Positions 33,252 to 43,683 of a stretch of DNA of 64,000 bases are shown here, piece after piece. Under the pieces are notes generated by a model that saw only the letters and a list, made by a program, of their open reading frames with translations, was not told where the DNA came from and did not search any database. The DNA comes from Nigrospora sphaerica (taxonomy: Eukaryota; Ascomycota; Sordariomycetes; Amphisphaeriales; Apiosporaceae), in assembly GCA_018287875.1 (NCBI GenBank), contig JAGVVL010000025.1:310001-374000 (forward strand). Direction: 5' to 3'. Made by a program: the position numbers and the translations under genes. How positions within the stretch are numbered: the first letter of the stretch is position 1; each line of letters begins with the position of its first letter.

Positions 33252-34868
33252 ATGTCGGCCCCCGGAGGAACCCTGGCCACGGCGGATGCGGCGAGCGCCG
33301 GCGCCGACGACGCCCCCCCGCGCCGCGACGGCTTCACGGCCCAGGACATGGTGCGCGAGATTTGGGCCGGTCTCGGGCTACCGGCCGAGGCGCTCGCGGC
33401 CCTCGAGCTGCCGGGTGCTGCTTGCGCGGCGCCCGCCGTGCCGTCGTCGTACAAGGTCGGCGTGCTGGCGCAGGGCGCCGTGGCGCTGTCGGCCCTCGCG
33501 GCCGCCGAGGTGCACCGGCTGCGCCACGCCGGCCATGGCGCTGACCCGCCGCGCCCGCGCGTCCACGTGCCCCTCGCCCACGCCGTCGCCGAGTTCCGCT
33601 GCGAGCGCCTCTACACCCTCGACGGCCGCCACGCCCTCGCCGGCGGCCCCGGCCCGACGCCCACCGTCGGCGGTCTCCACCGGACCTCGGACGGCTACGT
33701 CCGCGTGCACGACGGCTTCCCCCACCACGCGCGCGGCATCCTCGAACTCGCCGGCCTCCCGCCCGACGCATCGCGTCCCGAGCTCGCCGCCCGCCTCGCG
33801 CGCTGGGCCAGCATCGACCTCGAGAACGTCGCGACGGCCGAGGGCCCCCTGGCCGTCTACGCCCTCCGCTCCTACGAGCAGTGGGACTGCCTCCCCCAGG
33901 CGCGGGCCATCAGCAACTTCCCCATTGACGTTCGCCCTGTCTTGTTGCCCCCGGACGTGGCGGCGGCGGCGGCGGCTGCGGCAGCCCCGGATGCTGGGCC
34001 CGCGGGCCTATCGCACTGGATGCCCGGCGGTAACACCGGGGGTTGCCTCGAGGGGCTCCGCGTGGTGGAGCTGAGCCGCGTCATCGCGGCTCCCGTGTGC
34101 GGCAAGACGCTGGCCGCCCACGGCGCCGACGTGGTCTGGGTCACGGCGCCGCAGCTGCCGAGCCTGCCGGCCCTCGATCGCGAGTTGGCCCGCGGTAAGC
34201 GCACCGTGCAGCTCGACCTGCGCGCCGCCGGCGACCGCGCGCGCCTGCTGGCTCTGCTGCGCGACGCCGACGTGCTGGTGCAGGGCTACCGACCCGGCGC
34301 CCTGGCCGCGGCGCCCTACGGCCTCGATGAGGCGACGCTCGCGGCCGCCAACCCCTCCCTCATCGTAGCCCACCTTTCGGCCTTCGGCCCGCGCGGGCCC
34401 TGGGCCGCCCGCCGTGGCTTCGACTCGCTCGTGCAGACGTGTGCTGGCCTCAACGTGAGCGAGGCCGCCCACGCCGCCGACGGCACTCCCGCCCGCCCCC
34501 TGCCCTGCCAGGCCCTCGACCACGCAGCCGGCTTCTTGCTCGCGACGGGCATCCTCGCCGCCGTGCAACGCCGCGCCGCCGCCCGGCGCCCTGGCCTCTG
34601 GCGCGTCGACGTCTCCCTCGCCGGCGTCATGAAATACCTGCGCAGCCTGGGCCAGTACCCGGGCGCGAGCGGCTTCGCCGCCCACGCTGACTACGAGGAT
34701 GACGCCGCCTACGCCGCTAACCCCAACCACGACGACCGGTTCGAGGTGCGCGACACGGCCTTTGGCGTCCTGCGCGCCCTCAAGCACAGCGCCGTCATTG
34801 AGGGCGTCCGCGTTGGCTGGGACCTCGCGCCCAAGCCGCTCGGCTCCGATGCGCCCGAGTGGCTGTGA
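33252..34868 (+). CDS. CoA-transferase family III (CaiB/BaiF) protein
   Basis: Single exon, 538 aa from ATG 33252 (MSAPGGTLAT). The class III fold transfers CoA between carboxylates, or racemises acyl-CoAs, through a catalytic Asp. The core is in the C-terminal half: LEGLRVVELSRVIAAPVCGKTLAAHGADVVWV (CoA-binding start; quoted in part), RGKRTVQLDLRAAGDRARLL, ADVLVQGYRPGAL, NPSLIVAHLSAFGPRGPWA, and GFDSLVQTCAGL in which D391 is the expected nucleophile, followed by DHAAGFLLATGILAAVQRR. The N-terminal ~230 residues look like the first half-domain found in long fungal members (FRCERLYTLDG, HDGFPHHARGILELAG). Substrate cannot be told from sequence; relatives act on carnitine, bile acid, formyl or 2-methylacyl CoA esters. 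Very GC-rich, Ala-rich; no metabolic partner gene nearby. Confidence 0.92.
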   Translation: MSAPGGTLATADAASAGADDAPPRRDGFTAQDMVREIWAGLGLPAEALAALELPGAACAAPAVPSSYKVGVLAQGAVALSALAAAEVHRLRHAGHGADPPRPRVHVPLAHAVAEFRCERLYTLDGRHALAGGPGPTPTVGGLHRTSDGYVRVHDGFPHHARGILELAGLPPDASRPELAARLARWASIDLENVATAEGPLAVYALRSYEQWDCLPQARAISNFPIDVRPVLLPPDVAAAAAAAAAPDAGPAGLSHWMPGGNTGGCLEGLRVVELSRVIAAPVCGKTLAAHGADVVWVTAPQLPSLPALDRELARGKRTVQLDLRAAGDRARLLALLRDADVLVQGYRPGALAAAPYGLDEATLAAANPSLIVAHLSAFGPRGPWAARRGFDSLVQTCAGLNVSEAAHAADGTPARPLPCQALDHAAGFLLATGILAAVQRRAAARRPGLWRVDVSLAGVMKYLRSLGQYPGASGFAAHADYEDDAAYAANPNHDDRFEVRDTAFGVLRALKHSAVIEGVRVGWDLAPKPLGSDAPEWL

Positions 34869-37110
34869 TCAGGCCCGTGTCGTCAACGTTGGAAAGTCAA
34901 GCTGAAGCTCTGGGTGAACCGTTGCCGCTCGCTTCCGATGCTGATGACGCCGCATTCAGCCATGCCCAGCTCGCAGCTGTAACGCCCCCGAACCAGCCCC
35001 GAGTAAGACACGCGGAAAATCCCTAGGGGGCTTGGGGACCCGACAGAAGATACGCGGGGAAATTTCCGGGCGGGTTGAGACGAGGCGTCCCATGCTCAAA
35101 TCCGATGCGGCTTGTAGATATGTTAGGCGACGCGGCTAAGGGCTGCCCCTTCCGCTGCGGCGGATATGGAATATCAGTAACCCATCCACATTCTATCACC
35201 GTGGCCGTCCCCCCTTACCCTTCCCAGGGAATCCCGCTATCAACAGGACCACCTATTCGTCAACTCCCTTCCTTTTACCACTGGACCTCTGCGCATCCAA
35301 CTCGAGTCTACCCCACAGCCTCATCATGCCGCCTGACCTATACTCGGAAATCCGGTCAATAGCCGATTTCGGTGACGGAACCACTCGGGTTGACTGAGAG
35401 ATGCGGGTAAAGTTCATCTTCTGTGCCCGTCGCAAGCCTACATCTAGACGGAGGCGGCGATCGATTGAAGCCCCGGGGCCCGACTCTATCTGAAGAAAGA
35501 AAGAGGAAAACCGAGGCCAAATCGACCACGGCGGTCGAAGAAAGGACTGAAAGCATATAAGGGTCTCTGATGCGGACGGTGTTAATTTACAAGAAGAGGC
35601 GTGGTCAACCACCACTGGGTAGTGCCGCTATACTGTGACGGTGGGGACAGAGCACCATGATTTGAAGCCCTGTCTCTTCGTTTTTTTTGTTGTTTTTGGG
35701 GGTTTGGGGTTTGGGGTTTCTTCGAAAGAAAAGGTTCGAAAGGCACCGATAGACATGGTAAACCCAACCCCCCCCCCCCCCCCCGAGTCAGTGGGATGCA
35801 GATGGGCCTTGTGTTTTGACGTCAGGGCCGGCATCAACATCAACCTTCAGGTCTGGACACTTCCTCTCCAAAAAGCATGTGGGCAGCGGGATACCCCCGA
35901 CGATACAATGGCGAGGATAGCGAGGACGGAAAACCCGAGCTTTCGAGCTTTCGAGCTTTCACGCCTGCGCAAGTCAGCAGGTGGCCGAGCCGAATAAAGT
36001 TTTCGCGGCGGATACGCTATCCCCCGCACACCCGGCTCTTGGGGAACCAAACGGTTGGCGGCGGGGCGTCTTAGTGGCAATCAACCGCCCAGCGGGCAGG
36101 AGAGATGATCTAGACCACCCTTGCTTTCGCCTTCGTCAGAGGCCCTTTGATCTCTACCTTGATGGCACGGGTGGCAAGGGCCGCCTCTCGCCTGACCCGT
36201 CGATTCGTTGCGTGGCGGCGGCTGGGGAGGAGGCCACGGGTGGATGGGTGTTGCAACGCAGGCAGGGGATTGGCCCACGGCTGTCTGGAGCCAACTGAAA
36301 GGGGACGAACGCAGGCGTAGAACAGCCCCCGAGCCGACAGCCCGGACAGCAGATTGCCCAAAGGGAGGAGGAGCCAGGACGGACATGATCTTGTCGAGTA
36401 ATGCGCGCAGTCACTGGCCTCTCGTGTGCAGAATGAAGCTGGCACCGTCGTGTGTCGCCGCTAGCCCTAGGCCAAGCTATTAGTACTGCGACCTGACCTC
36501 CCAATACCGCGGGAAACCGGCCGGTAGCGGTCTCCTCCCCCGGGATGGGAGAGAGGGCGGGGTCGACCTGGAAACAAAACCCCCCTCTCCGACCATGGTG
36601 GCATTGGGGCTCAGGTCCCCCACCTTTTTCCGCCGCGCCGGAGTTGCAAGGAGCGCCATTGCGGGCTGCAGGACCTCTCCATTCTCCCCAATGGCGGCGA
36701 GCCAGGTCAAAAGCCCACCAGTTTCCTCACCCTGGGGTCGTCCATCATGCAGGGGCAGAATCGGCCCGAGTCGGCGCCTCAACGCAGCCGCACAAGGTAC
36801 GAGCGAGAAGAAGGACACCCGTCCGCGGACGTGTTCCGTGGTGGCGAAGACGCATAGCGTCCTGGGAATCTGGAGTGCCCGCGGTCCGGGATGTACGCCA
36901 TGTTCGTTGTGCGTCGATAAATAAAAGAAGACGGGACGGCGCATCACCAGCGCACCGGAGCTAGAAAATTTAACTCCACGCGCCGTGCACTCGCTGTCCG
37001 GTTTCGAGTCGTTCTCCCCACAGCCACTCGCACGCACCTCGGCTGTATATTCCACCCTCCCATGCTGCATTTCCCCTTGTACCGCCCCTTTCGTGCCCCG
37101 GACAGCGAGC
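34869..37110. other. Intergenic spacer, 2.2 kb, with low-complexity tracts
   Basis: No gene seen. Holds a T/G tract with three TTTGGGG units (35694-35720), a 17-nt poly-C run (35768-35784), and three copies of GAGCTTTC (about 35938-35961). The last few hundred bases are the upstream region of the MFS gene. Confidence 0.55.
35768..35784 (+). repeat. 17-nt poly-C run
   Basis: Uninterrupted C run in the spacer upstream of the sugar permease gene. Confidence 0.95.
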
Positions 37111-39095
37111 ATGGCCACCACTTCAGACCCCGCTGCTGTCGCTGCCACGGATGGCCGCGATGAAGAGAGGGGTAAAGAAGAGAAAGAAGAAATCGTCGTT
37201 CGGCTACCGAAGGCTAGCGTACGCAATATGTTGTTGATGCCAGGCGTGGTCAAGGCCGTTGCGGAGGAGGACGCGGCGGCCGCCCGGGCGACCGAAGCTG
37301 AGCACCAGATGGGATTCCGCCGGAGCGTCCGGATTCATCGCAAGGCTGTGTTCTGGTCCGTGGCTATGTCGACGGCCATCGTCATGGAAGGTTTCGACAT
37401 CAACCTGCTCAACAGCCTGTACGGCTTTCCCTCCTTTCAGCGGAAGTTTGGAGGTAGGTGACGCATTGTCTGCAAGGCATCAAGAGTACCCTGGTCGTTC
37501 TACTCCCAGAGAAGGAGGTGAACTCGGCGCAAATCGCCAATGTGGTTGGCTGGCCTGAATCCCGGGCGCTTCTCGCCCGGTTCAGGCGTTGCCGTGATCA
37601 AGCCTTTCCCAAGCTTGATATGCCAATACTGACGCGATAACCCTGGGCAGATCGGCAAGCGGACGGTTCGTACCAGCTCTCGGCGGCGTGGCAGTCGGGG
37701 CTGTCCAACGGGCTCCTGGTCGGACAGATATTTGGCTTGTTCGCCAACGGATTTGTCGCGGATCGGTATGGCTACCGACGAACCATGATGGCAGCGCTGT
37801 TGCTGGTCGTGGGTTTTGTCTTCGTCCAGTTTTTCGCGCAGAACTTGCCCACCCTTCTGGTCGGCGAAATCCTACTTGGCATTCCCTTCGGGGCCTTCCA
37901 AACGCTGGCCTGCACCTATGCGTCCGAGGTCTGCCCCACGGCGCTGCGGGCCTACCTCACCACGTACGTCAACCTGTGCTGGGTCTTCGGCCAGATCCTT
38001 GCCTCGGGCGTCCTCCGCGGCCTGGTGCGCCGGTCCGACCACTGGGCCTTCCGCATTCCCTTCGCCGTGCAGTGGTTCTGGCCCATTCCCATCGGTCTAG
38101 TCGTCGTCTTCGCGCCCGAGTCGCCTTGGTGGCTCGTTCGCAAGGGCCGGCTCGCCGAGGCGCGACGCTCCGTGGCGCGCCTGACCAGCGTCCCCACGAC
38201 CGACGAGATCGACAAGACCTTGGCCTTGATCAGCCACACCAACAAACTGGAGCTGGCGGCCTCGGCGGGCACCTCGTACGCCGACTGCTTCCGGGGGACG
38301 GACCTGAGGCGCACCGAGATTGTCGGCGGTGTCTGGGCTATCCAAATGCTGTGCGGATCGCCCTTCATGGGATTCTCCACCTACTTCTACGAGCAGGCCG
38401 GGCTGGAAGTCAGCAATGCCTTCACCATGACCCTTGCGCAATTCTGTCTCGGCGGAGTCGGCACAGTTTTCTCGTGGTTTCTCATGGGCTGGTGCGGACG
38501 ACGCACACTCTACCTCGCTGGCCTCGGGTTCATGACGGGGCTGCTGGGCCTCATTGGTTTCGTGGCGTTGGCAGGAGCGGGAAATATACCGGCGCAATGG
38601 GCCGTAGGGACCCTACTGCTCCTGTACACCTTCGTCTATGACTGCACCGTCGGGCCCGTATGCTACTCGCTTGTCACGGAGATGACGTCGACGCGACTCA
38701 AGACCAAGTCGGTGGTGCTCGCGCGCAACATGTACAACATCACCAGCATCGTCACCAACATCATCACGCCGCTGATGCTGAACCCGACTGCGTGGAACTG
38801 GGGCGCCAAGTCGGGCTTTTTCTGGGCCGGGACGTGCACGCTGTGCCTCGTGTGGACCTTTTTCCGGGTACCCGAGCCCAAGGGCAGGACGTACGGCGAG
38901 ATGGATGTTCTCTTCGCGGCCAAGGTGCCGGCACGCAAGTTTAGGGGGGCCGTTGTCGAGGAGTTCACCCTTCCGAGGAAAGGCGGCAGCCGGGTCTCCA
39001 GCGAGAAATCCGAGCCGCCCGAAGGGGAATGGCACGACGGCAGACGCCTAGCAACCAGCACCACGAGCGGTGGGAACATGGGCTCCAAAGCATAG
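37111..39095 (+). CDS. MFS sugar permease, alpha-glucoside/maltose type
   Basis: Two exons, 37111-37453 and 37651-39095, 595 aa. The 197-bp intron (GTAGGT...GGGCAG with CTGACGCGATAAC upstream) joins QRKFG-D-RQADGSYQLSA in phase. Twelve membrane segments are expected. Sugar-porter hallmarks: EGFDINLLNSLYG in TM1; SGLSNGLLVGQIFGLFANGF then the loop DRYGYRRTM; EVCPTALRAYLTTYVNLCW; PESPWWLVRKGR at the end of the N-half; and VPEPKGRTYGEMD after the last helix. The maltose/alpha-glucoside:H+ symporter subgroup is suggested by the YQLSAAWQSGL and FGQILASGV segments. It acts at the plasma membrane. A long acidic N-terminal tail (EERGKEEKEE) and a Ser-rich C-terminal tail may carry ubiquitination or phosphorylation sites. 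No glucosidase gene adjoins it. Confidence 0.93.
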
Positions 39096-39464
39096 AAGAC
39101 GCGTTTGGGGGACACCGCTGTGTCCTTACGATGGCCGGGCGTGTATATCGAGCAGCATCATTGGCAATATCGAGGGCCGGGCCGTAAGACATGCGATGAT
39201 ATGATCAGCTCGTGAGACCGTGGGTCTCGTAAAGGCGCTGTTGGATGGGGCAGCCGAGCCACCACTGCGGAGCGACTGTGGGTCTGGGCTATTTTTGCTC
39301 TGCGCGGCAGGGCAAGCCGTCGGGTCCGGAAGGGGCTGGCTCATGGGTGGCTACCGGAAAACCGAGAGCCGCCGCCCATAGCATGCCACGGATAGCCAGG
39401 TACTTTACTTGGGTGAGTAGTAGACATTCACACATCAGAGGTAACCAAAAAAAAAGAGGGAGGT

Positions 39465-39481
39465 GGGGGGGGGGGGGGGGG
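39465..39481 (+). repeat. 17-nt poly-G run
   Basis: Uninterrupted G run preceded by GAGGGAGGT, in the spacer after the permease gene. Confidence 0.95.
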
Positions 39482-41169
39482 TATACAAAGTGGTTGTACG
39501 CAGAGGCGCGACAACCGAGAGATCGATCGGGTATCGAAACCACCGGCGCTTGGTCCAGGCGCTTGGTGTACAGGGTGCGACAGATGAAGAGGGCATTCGG
39601 GCTGGCGGCGGTTGTCGCAAACACGAGCGGTCAGTTGACCATGTCCCTTCCGTCGGAATGAGTGCGTGGAGTCGGTTGGTCATGGTCGAAGGATCACACG
39701 CCGGCGGGCTGAGGAGGGCCGGGCACGCCAACACTTTGGGATTCATGTCGGTCAGCCGCAGGGGCTCCGTAAGCCATCAAGGCCCACGCCCTTCCCTCCG
39801 CAGGACAGTGAATGCCGTGAGACGACGCAGCGGTAGCAGCAGCGCCCAGCAGCCGCCATAGGAAGGGCGATCCAATCAGTGTTGGGGCGGTTTGCTTCTG
39901 GTGTTTCGTGACGAGCAGGTTGGGGCGATCCGATTGGACTTGGCCATGGAGGGGAAATGTTTCAATCGGGCCAGCGCGTTTTCCCGTTTCTCGCCCCCGC
40001 GCGCTTGGGCGCTAAAAAAGTAATGGAGCCCAGCCTACCTAGCTCGCCTAGGCAGAAAACAGGCGGGCTAGCGGGGCTGTTGGTAGGACCAGTTGCTTGG
40101 CCAGCAGCGCCAGCTCGATGCTTTGCGCCCTTGTCGACCTGTCAATTGCGCCCCTCCACCCTAGTTTTCCAGCACCAACAGCAGCCCCTGATCTAACGGG
40201 GTCCTTTCTATTCGATGCCGTTGGTTCGAGGAAGGAGGAGGCTGACGGTGCGCATGCATCCCGTGGAGTGCAGAACCAGCCCTGCAGACCAGCCAGCCCG
40301 CAAACAAGGGGGGGCCCTTGTGAATGAGGATCATCGTTGCATGTACGGAAGCCAACCAACGCTCATGCCGAGACGAGCCCGCAGACGAGAGACCACGAGA
40401 GCCCAGCAGAGTGAGCATAGTGAGCAGGGCGCAGTCACACAAGGGGGAAGTTGCAACATGCATGCCTGTCCGCCACGAACAGCTTCGCCCCGCCTGGGAA
40501 AAACCTTATGGGGCCATATGTCAGGTACGGACAGGCAGTTCCCCATCCATCCCCATGGGACCTGGAGATGGTTGACTTACTGTACTTAAGGGGCTAGATA
40601 GCCCAGCTGCGAACAAAAGACCGGGTATCTACTTGGGTCCAGATTAATCGTCATCGTCTTCCATCCGTTTCAGCTTCGCCTTCTCTTTGCTGCACTTCAT
40701 TGGCAATCCGTTACTTCCTCATAGATTTGCATGCGCTCGCTGCCTCTCCATCGCCTTCACCCGCTCTCGCTCTTGCTCCTGCTCTCTGCGACCCGTGTAA
40801 CGACGGCTAGCTTTGCATGAACAAACGCGCACCGCAATTCCACTCGTACTGCAACCTTGGCTGCAAACAAGTGTTATCTATCATTCACCGGGCAGCCAAC
40901 GTATTGGCGCATTCATTGTAAGTGACTACATGCCCTCAGTTTGTGTTTCCCAACTACCCCGGTTGGCGAAGAAGAATGACGACGCTTTGTCTAATACATA
41001 CAAACAGAAAGTCATTCCACCTCATTGAGATAGCCAAGCACCTGTTCCTTTCGTGATTGTCCGCCTTGCTCGCTCTTTCCCTGCGCGTCTTGGTCCCGCA
41101 CCACGAGTCAATCAATTGTCATTATTCGGCCGGCCTCATCCACATTTGTTCCCTCGGGACGGACACGGC

Positions 41170-41178
41170 TATTAAATA
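41170..41178 (+). promoter_or_regulatory. TATA-like box of the lactonase-like gene
   Basis: TATTAAATA about 160 bp upstream of ATG 41332, followed by a CT-rich initiator region. Confidence 0.45.
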
Positions 41179-41331
41179 GCTAGCTCCTTCGCGGCCTCTC
41201 TCCCAGCACACTTCCCTTCATCCAGGCTTCACTGCATCCGGCCACGTTCCTTCCGCCCAGTCCTTCATCCCGGACTTATTTTTGCTTCCCCGGCACAAAA
41301 CAACCCAATCCATCCAAACCCAACTGCCATC

Positions 41332-42504
41332 ATGGTACAGTTGTCACTATCCCTGCTGCTGACCTCGCTGGGCGTGGCATCAGCAGGATCGCTCATCCGT
41401 TCTCGACAGGCCAACATGACGACCCCCAAGTCCCTGGTCGTCGGCGCCGCCGGACAGATCCTGACCTTCACATACGACGGCAAGACCTTCACCGAGACGA
41501 GCAAGGTGGCCGAGCCGGGCCGCGCCGCCAGCTGGATGGTGTTCAAGGAGCCCAACCAGCTCTTCGCCGTCGATGAGAACAGCAACTTGACGCGCCTGTT
41601 CCATGTCGAGGGCGGCAAGGTCGCGCCTACCCCCGTCGCCGCCGTCAACGGCTCCGCCGGCGTCGTCAGCCTCGAGTTCACGGCCGACAAGAAGCACCTC
41701 GTCGGCACCTCGTACGGCGCCGGCACCGTCGACGTCTGGGACGTGTCGGTGGCCGACAGCCTCAAGCTCTTCAAGCAGGTCAAGCTTGAGGGCGGCACCA
41801 TCGGTACCAAACCCCAGCAGCTACAGCACCGCGCCCACCAGGCCGTCCTCGACCCCAGCGGCCGCTTCTTCGCCATCCCTGACCTGGGCGCCGACTCGGT
41901 CTACCTCCTCGACGCCAAGTCGTTTGAAATCACGGCCCGCGTCGACCTGGGCCCCGCCACTGGCCCGCGCCACGGCGGCTTCCTGACGGCCGGCGGCGCC
42001 AAGCCGGGCGCCCTGCCCACGCACTACGCCGTGGCCTGCGAGATCTCGAACCAGATCCAGCTCTTCTCGGTCGCCGACAAGGACGGCAAGGTGGCGCTGG
42101 AGCACGTGCAGACGGTGTCGACGTACGGGCCCGACGCGCCGCCGGCCAACGCGACGACGGCGGCGGCGGGCGAGCTGCTCGTCGCCTCGAACCAGCGCGA
42201 CGTGTACGTGTCGAACCGGCTCTCGGGCAACGCCGGCGGTGACAGCGTCGCCCACTTCGTCTTCGCCGATGGCAAGCTCACCTTCCGCGACGAGGCGCCC
42301 ACGGGCGGTCTCTCGCCCCGCATGCTCAGCCTCGCCGCCGATGAGAAGACACTCTACTGCGCTAACCAGGCCAACGGCCCCGCCGGCCTCGTCGCTTTCC
42401 AGCGCGCCTGCTCAGGCACCCTCACCCGCATCGCCACCCAGGATTACTCGGCCATCGCCGCCGAGCCCAACGGCTTCGGGCCCGCCTTCGTCCGCGAGAT
42501 CTAG
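41332..42504 (+). CDS. Secreted lactonase-fold seven-bladed beta-propeller protein
   Basis: Intronless, 390 aa. A signal peptide (MVQLSLSLLLTSLGVASAGS) is followed by a propeller of the lactonase family (PF10282), which includes 6-phosphogluconolactonase and the fungal carboxy-muconate lactonising enzyme. Blade-like motifs: GQILTFTYDGKTFTE, EPNQLFAVDENSNLTRLFHV, VSLEFTADKKHLVGTSYGAGTVDVW (quoted in part), HRAHQAVLDPSGRFFAIPDLGADSV, RHGGFL, LLVASNQRDVYVSNR, GGLSPRMLSLAADEKTLYCANQ and AIAAEPNGFGPAFVREI. N-glycosylation sequons (NMT, NLT, NGS, NAT) support secretion. Because it is exported, a role in cytosolic pentose phosphate metabolism is unlikely; hydrolysis of extracellular lactones or aromatic breakdown products is more plausible but unproven. 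Confidence 0.88.
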   Translation: MVQLSLSLLLTSLGVASAGSLIRSRQANMTTPKSLVVGAAGQILTFTYDGKTFTETSKVAEPGRAASWMVFKEPNQLFAVDENSNLTRLFHVEGGKVAPTPVAAVNGSAGVVSLEFTADKKHLVGTSYGAGTVDVWDVSVADSLKLFKQVKLEGGTIGTKPQQLQHRAHQAVLDPSGRFFAIPDLGADSVYLLDAKSFEITARVDLGPATGPRHGGFLTAGGAKPGALPTHYAVACEISNQIQLFSVADKDGKVALEHVQTVSTYGPDAPPANATTAAAGELLVASNQRDVYVSNRLSGNAGGDSVAHFVFADGKLTFRDEAPTGGLSPRMLSLAADEKTLYCANQANGPAGLVAFQRACSGTLTRIATQDYSAIAAEPNGFGPAFVREI

Positions 42505-43683
42505 AGACCCCCTACCCTCCAAAGAAGAAAGGCGACGAAACACCACAGGACAAGGGGCGCGGGAACGTCTCTTCTCGCTTTTCTCCTCCCTCGTTCACCG
42601 ACCACAAACGGTTTCCACCGCGCCCCTGCCGGTACTTTTGACGACGAGACGAAGGTTTTCCCTGAAGGTGCGCGCGCGGCCGCCGAAAAGTGATCAGATA
42701 CCCCTGAACGTATGATGATGAAAAGAAAACAATATGGGCGCCTTGCCTTGGAGGCGAAGCATTCTTTTTCTGTACAGGCAATTTCCATAGACCCAATACC
42801 ATTTTCCCCCTTCGGGGTTCATTAATTTCCCCATGAAATTGTATCACCGTGCCGCTCCCGCTCCGCAATGTCCCTGGTGTACCCTGCATGGTGATGTATC
42901 AATTGCCTGCGTTTGACATCGGGTGAAAGCTTTCTCCCGCGCCGCCGTCCAGCTACAGCCAGCCCGAGCCAGCCCGAGCCCCCTACACTCTAACCCCCCT
43001 CTCCGGTCGTGACAAATGCCCGCCAAGGCCGTTGTTCTTCCCCTTTCACAGGGGTACTGGGTGAAAAGCGCTACCCGACGGCCGGGGTTCAACGACGTAC
43101 TGCTCAAGAGGGGGAACGAATGACATGGGTGGGTTTTTCTTTTGGGTACGCCCACGACGCCAGATATATAAAATGCTTCGAGGTATGAGCTACCGGTCCT
43201 CCGTCCAGGTTGCCTTCTTCCTACTAAGATTCGAATTATGTAAAAGTGGGTAGTGGGGAGAAAAGCTATGATTACAAGAATGTAGACTCCACGCTCTCCG
43301 GGACGGGGTCTTCCTCGCCCCTCCTTCGATGGGCATCGAAATTCCCCCGTCGCTATGTACGTCCCGGCTCGTGTGACGTGTCTCGCGCCGGGCCAGCTGC
43401 GTCCGGTAAAATGCAGAGAAATCAGGACGGGCGGTATTCAGAAAGCCTGCGCCTTAGCCGTCTTCGCTATCCCCATGCTGCGTGATGGTGGTGCTCACGG
43501 TTGTCGCGTCGTGTGAGCAGCGGAAGGGAGAGGTCTATGCGTATGTAGGCCATCGTTCTGCTCTCGACTGGCCTCGCTATCACTGTCTGCCTCTTTGTTG
43601 TAGGCTGTTCCTGAAGGCTTTTGAAGCCCCTGATTCATTCGGGCCGTCCCGTGGTCAATGGCCCAAGACGGAGCGCCGCGCTC
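42505..43683. other. Convergent 3' spacer, 1.2 kb
   Basis: Between the tail-to-tail lactonase-like and GH16 genes. TATATAAA occurs at about 43165, but no gene follows it on the plus strand. Confidence 0.55.

Larger units (their letters stand above)
39096..41331. other. Intergenic spacer, 2.2 kb
   Basis: No gene seen. Contains an A9 run followed by a 17-nt poly-G run (39447-39481). The stretch 40600-41331 is C/T-rich and is the likely promoter and leader of the lactonase-like gene, with a TATTAAATA box near 41170. Confidence 0.55.

Noticed and set aside
35694..35720. TTTGGGG repeats suggesting an interstitial telomere
   Set aside because: Only three units and not the fungal TTAGGG sequence; treated as simple low complexity.
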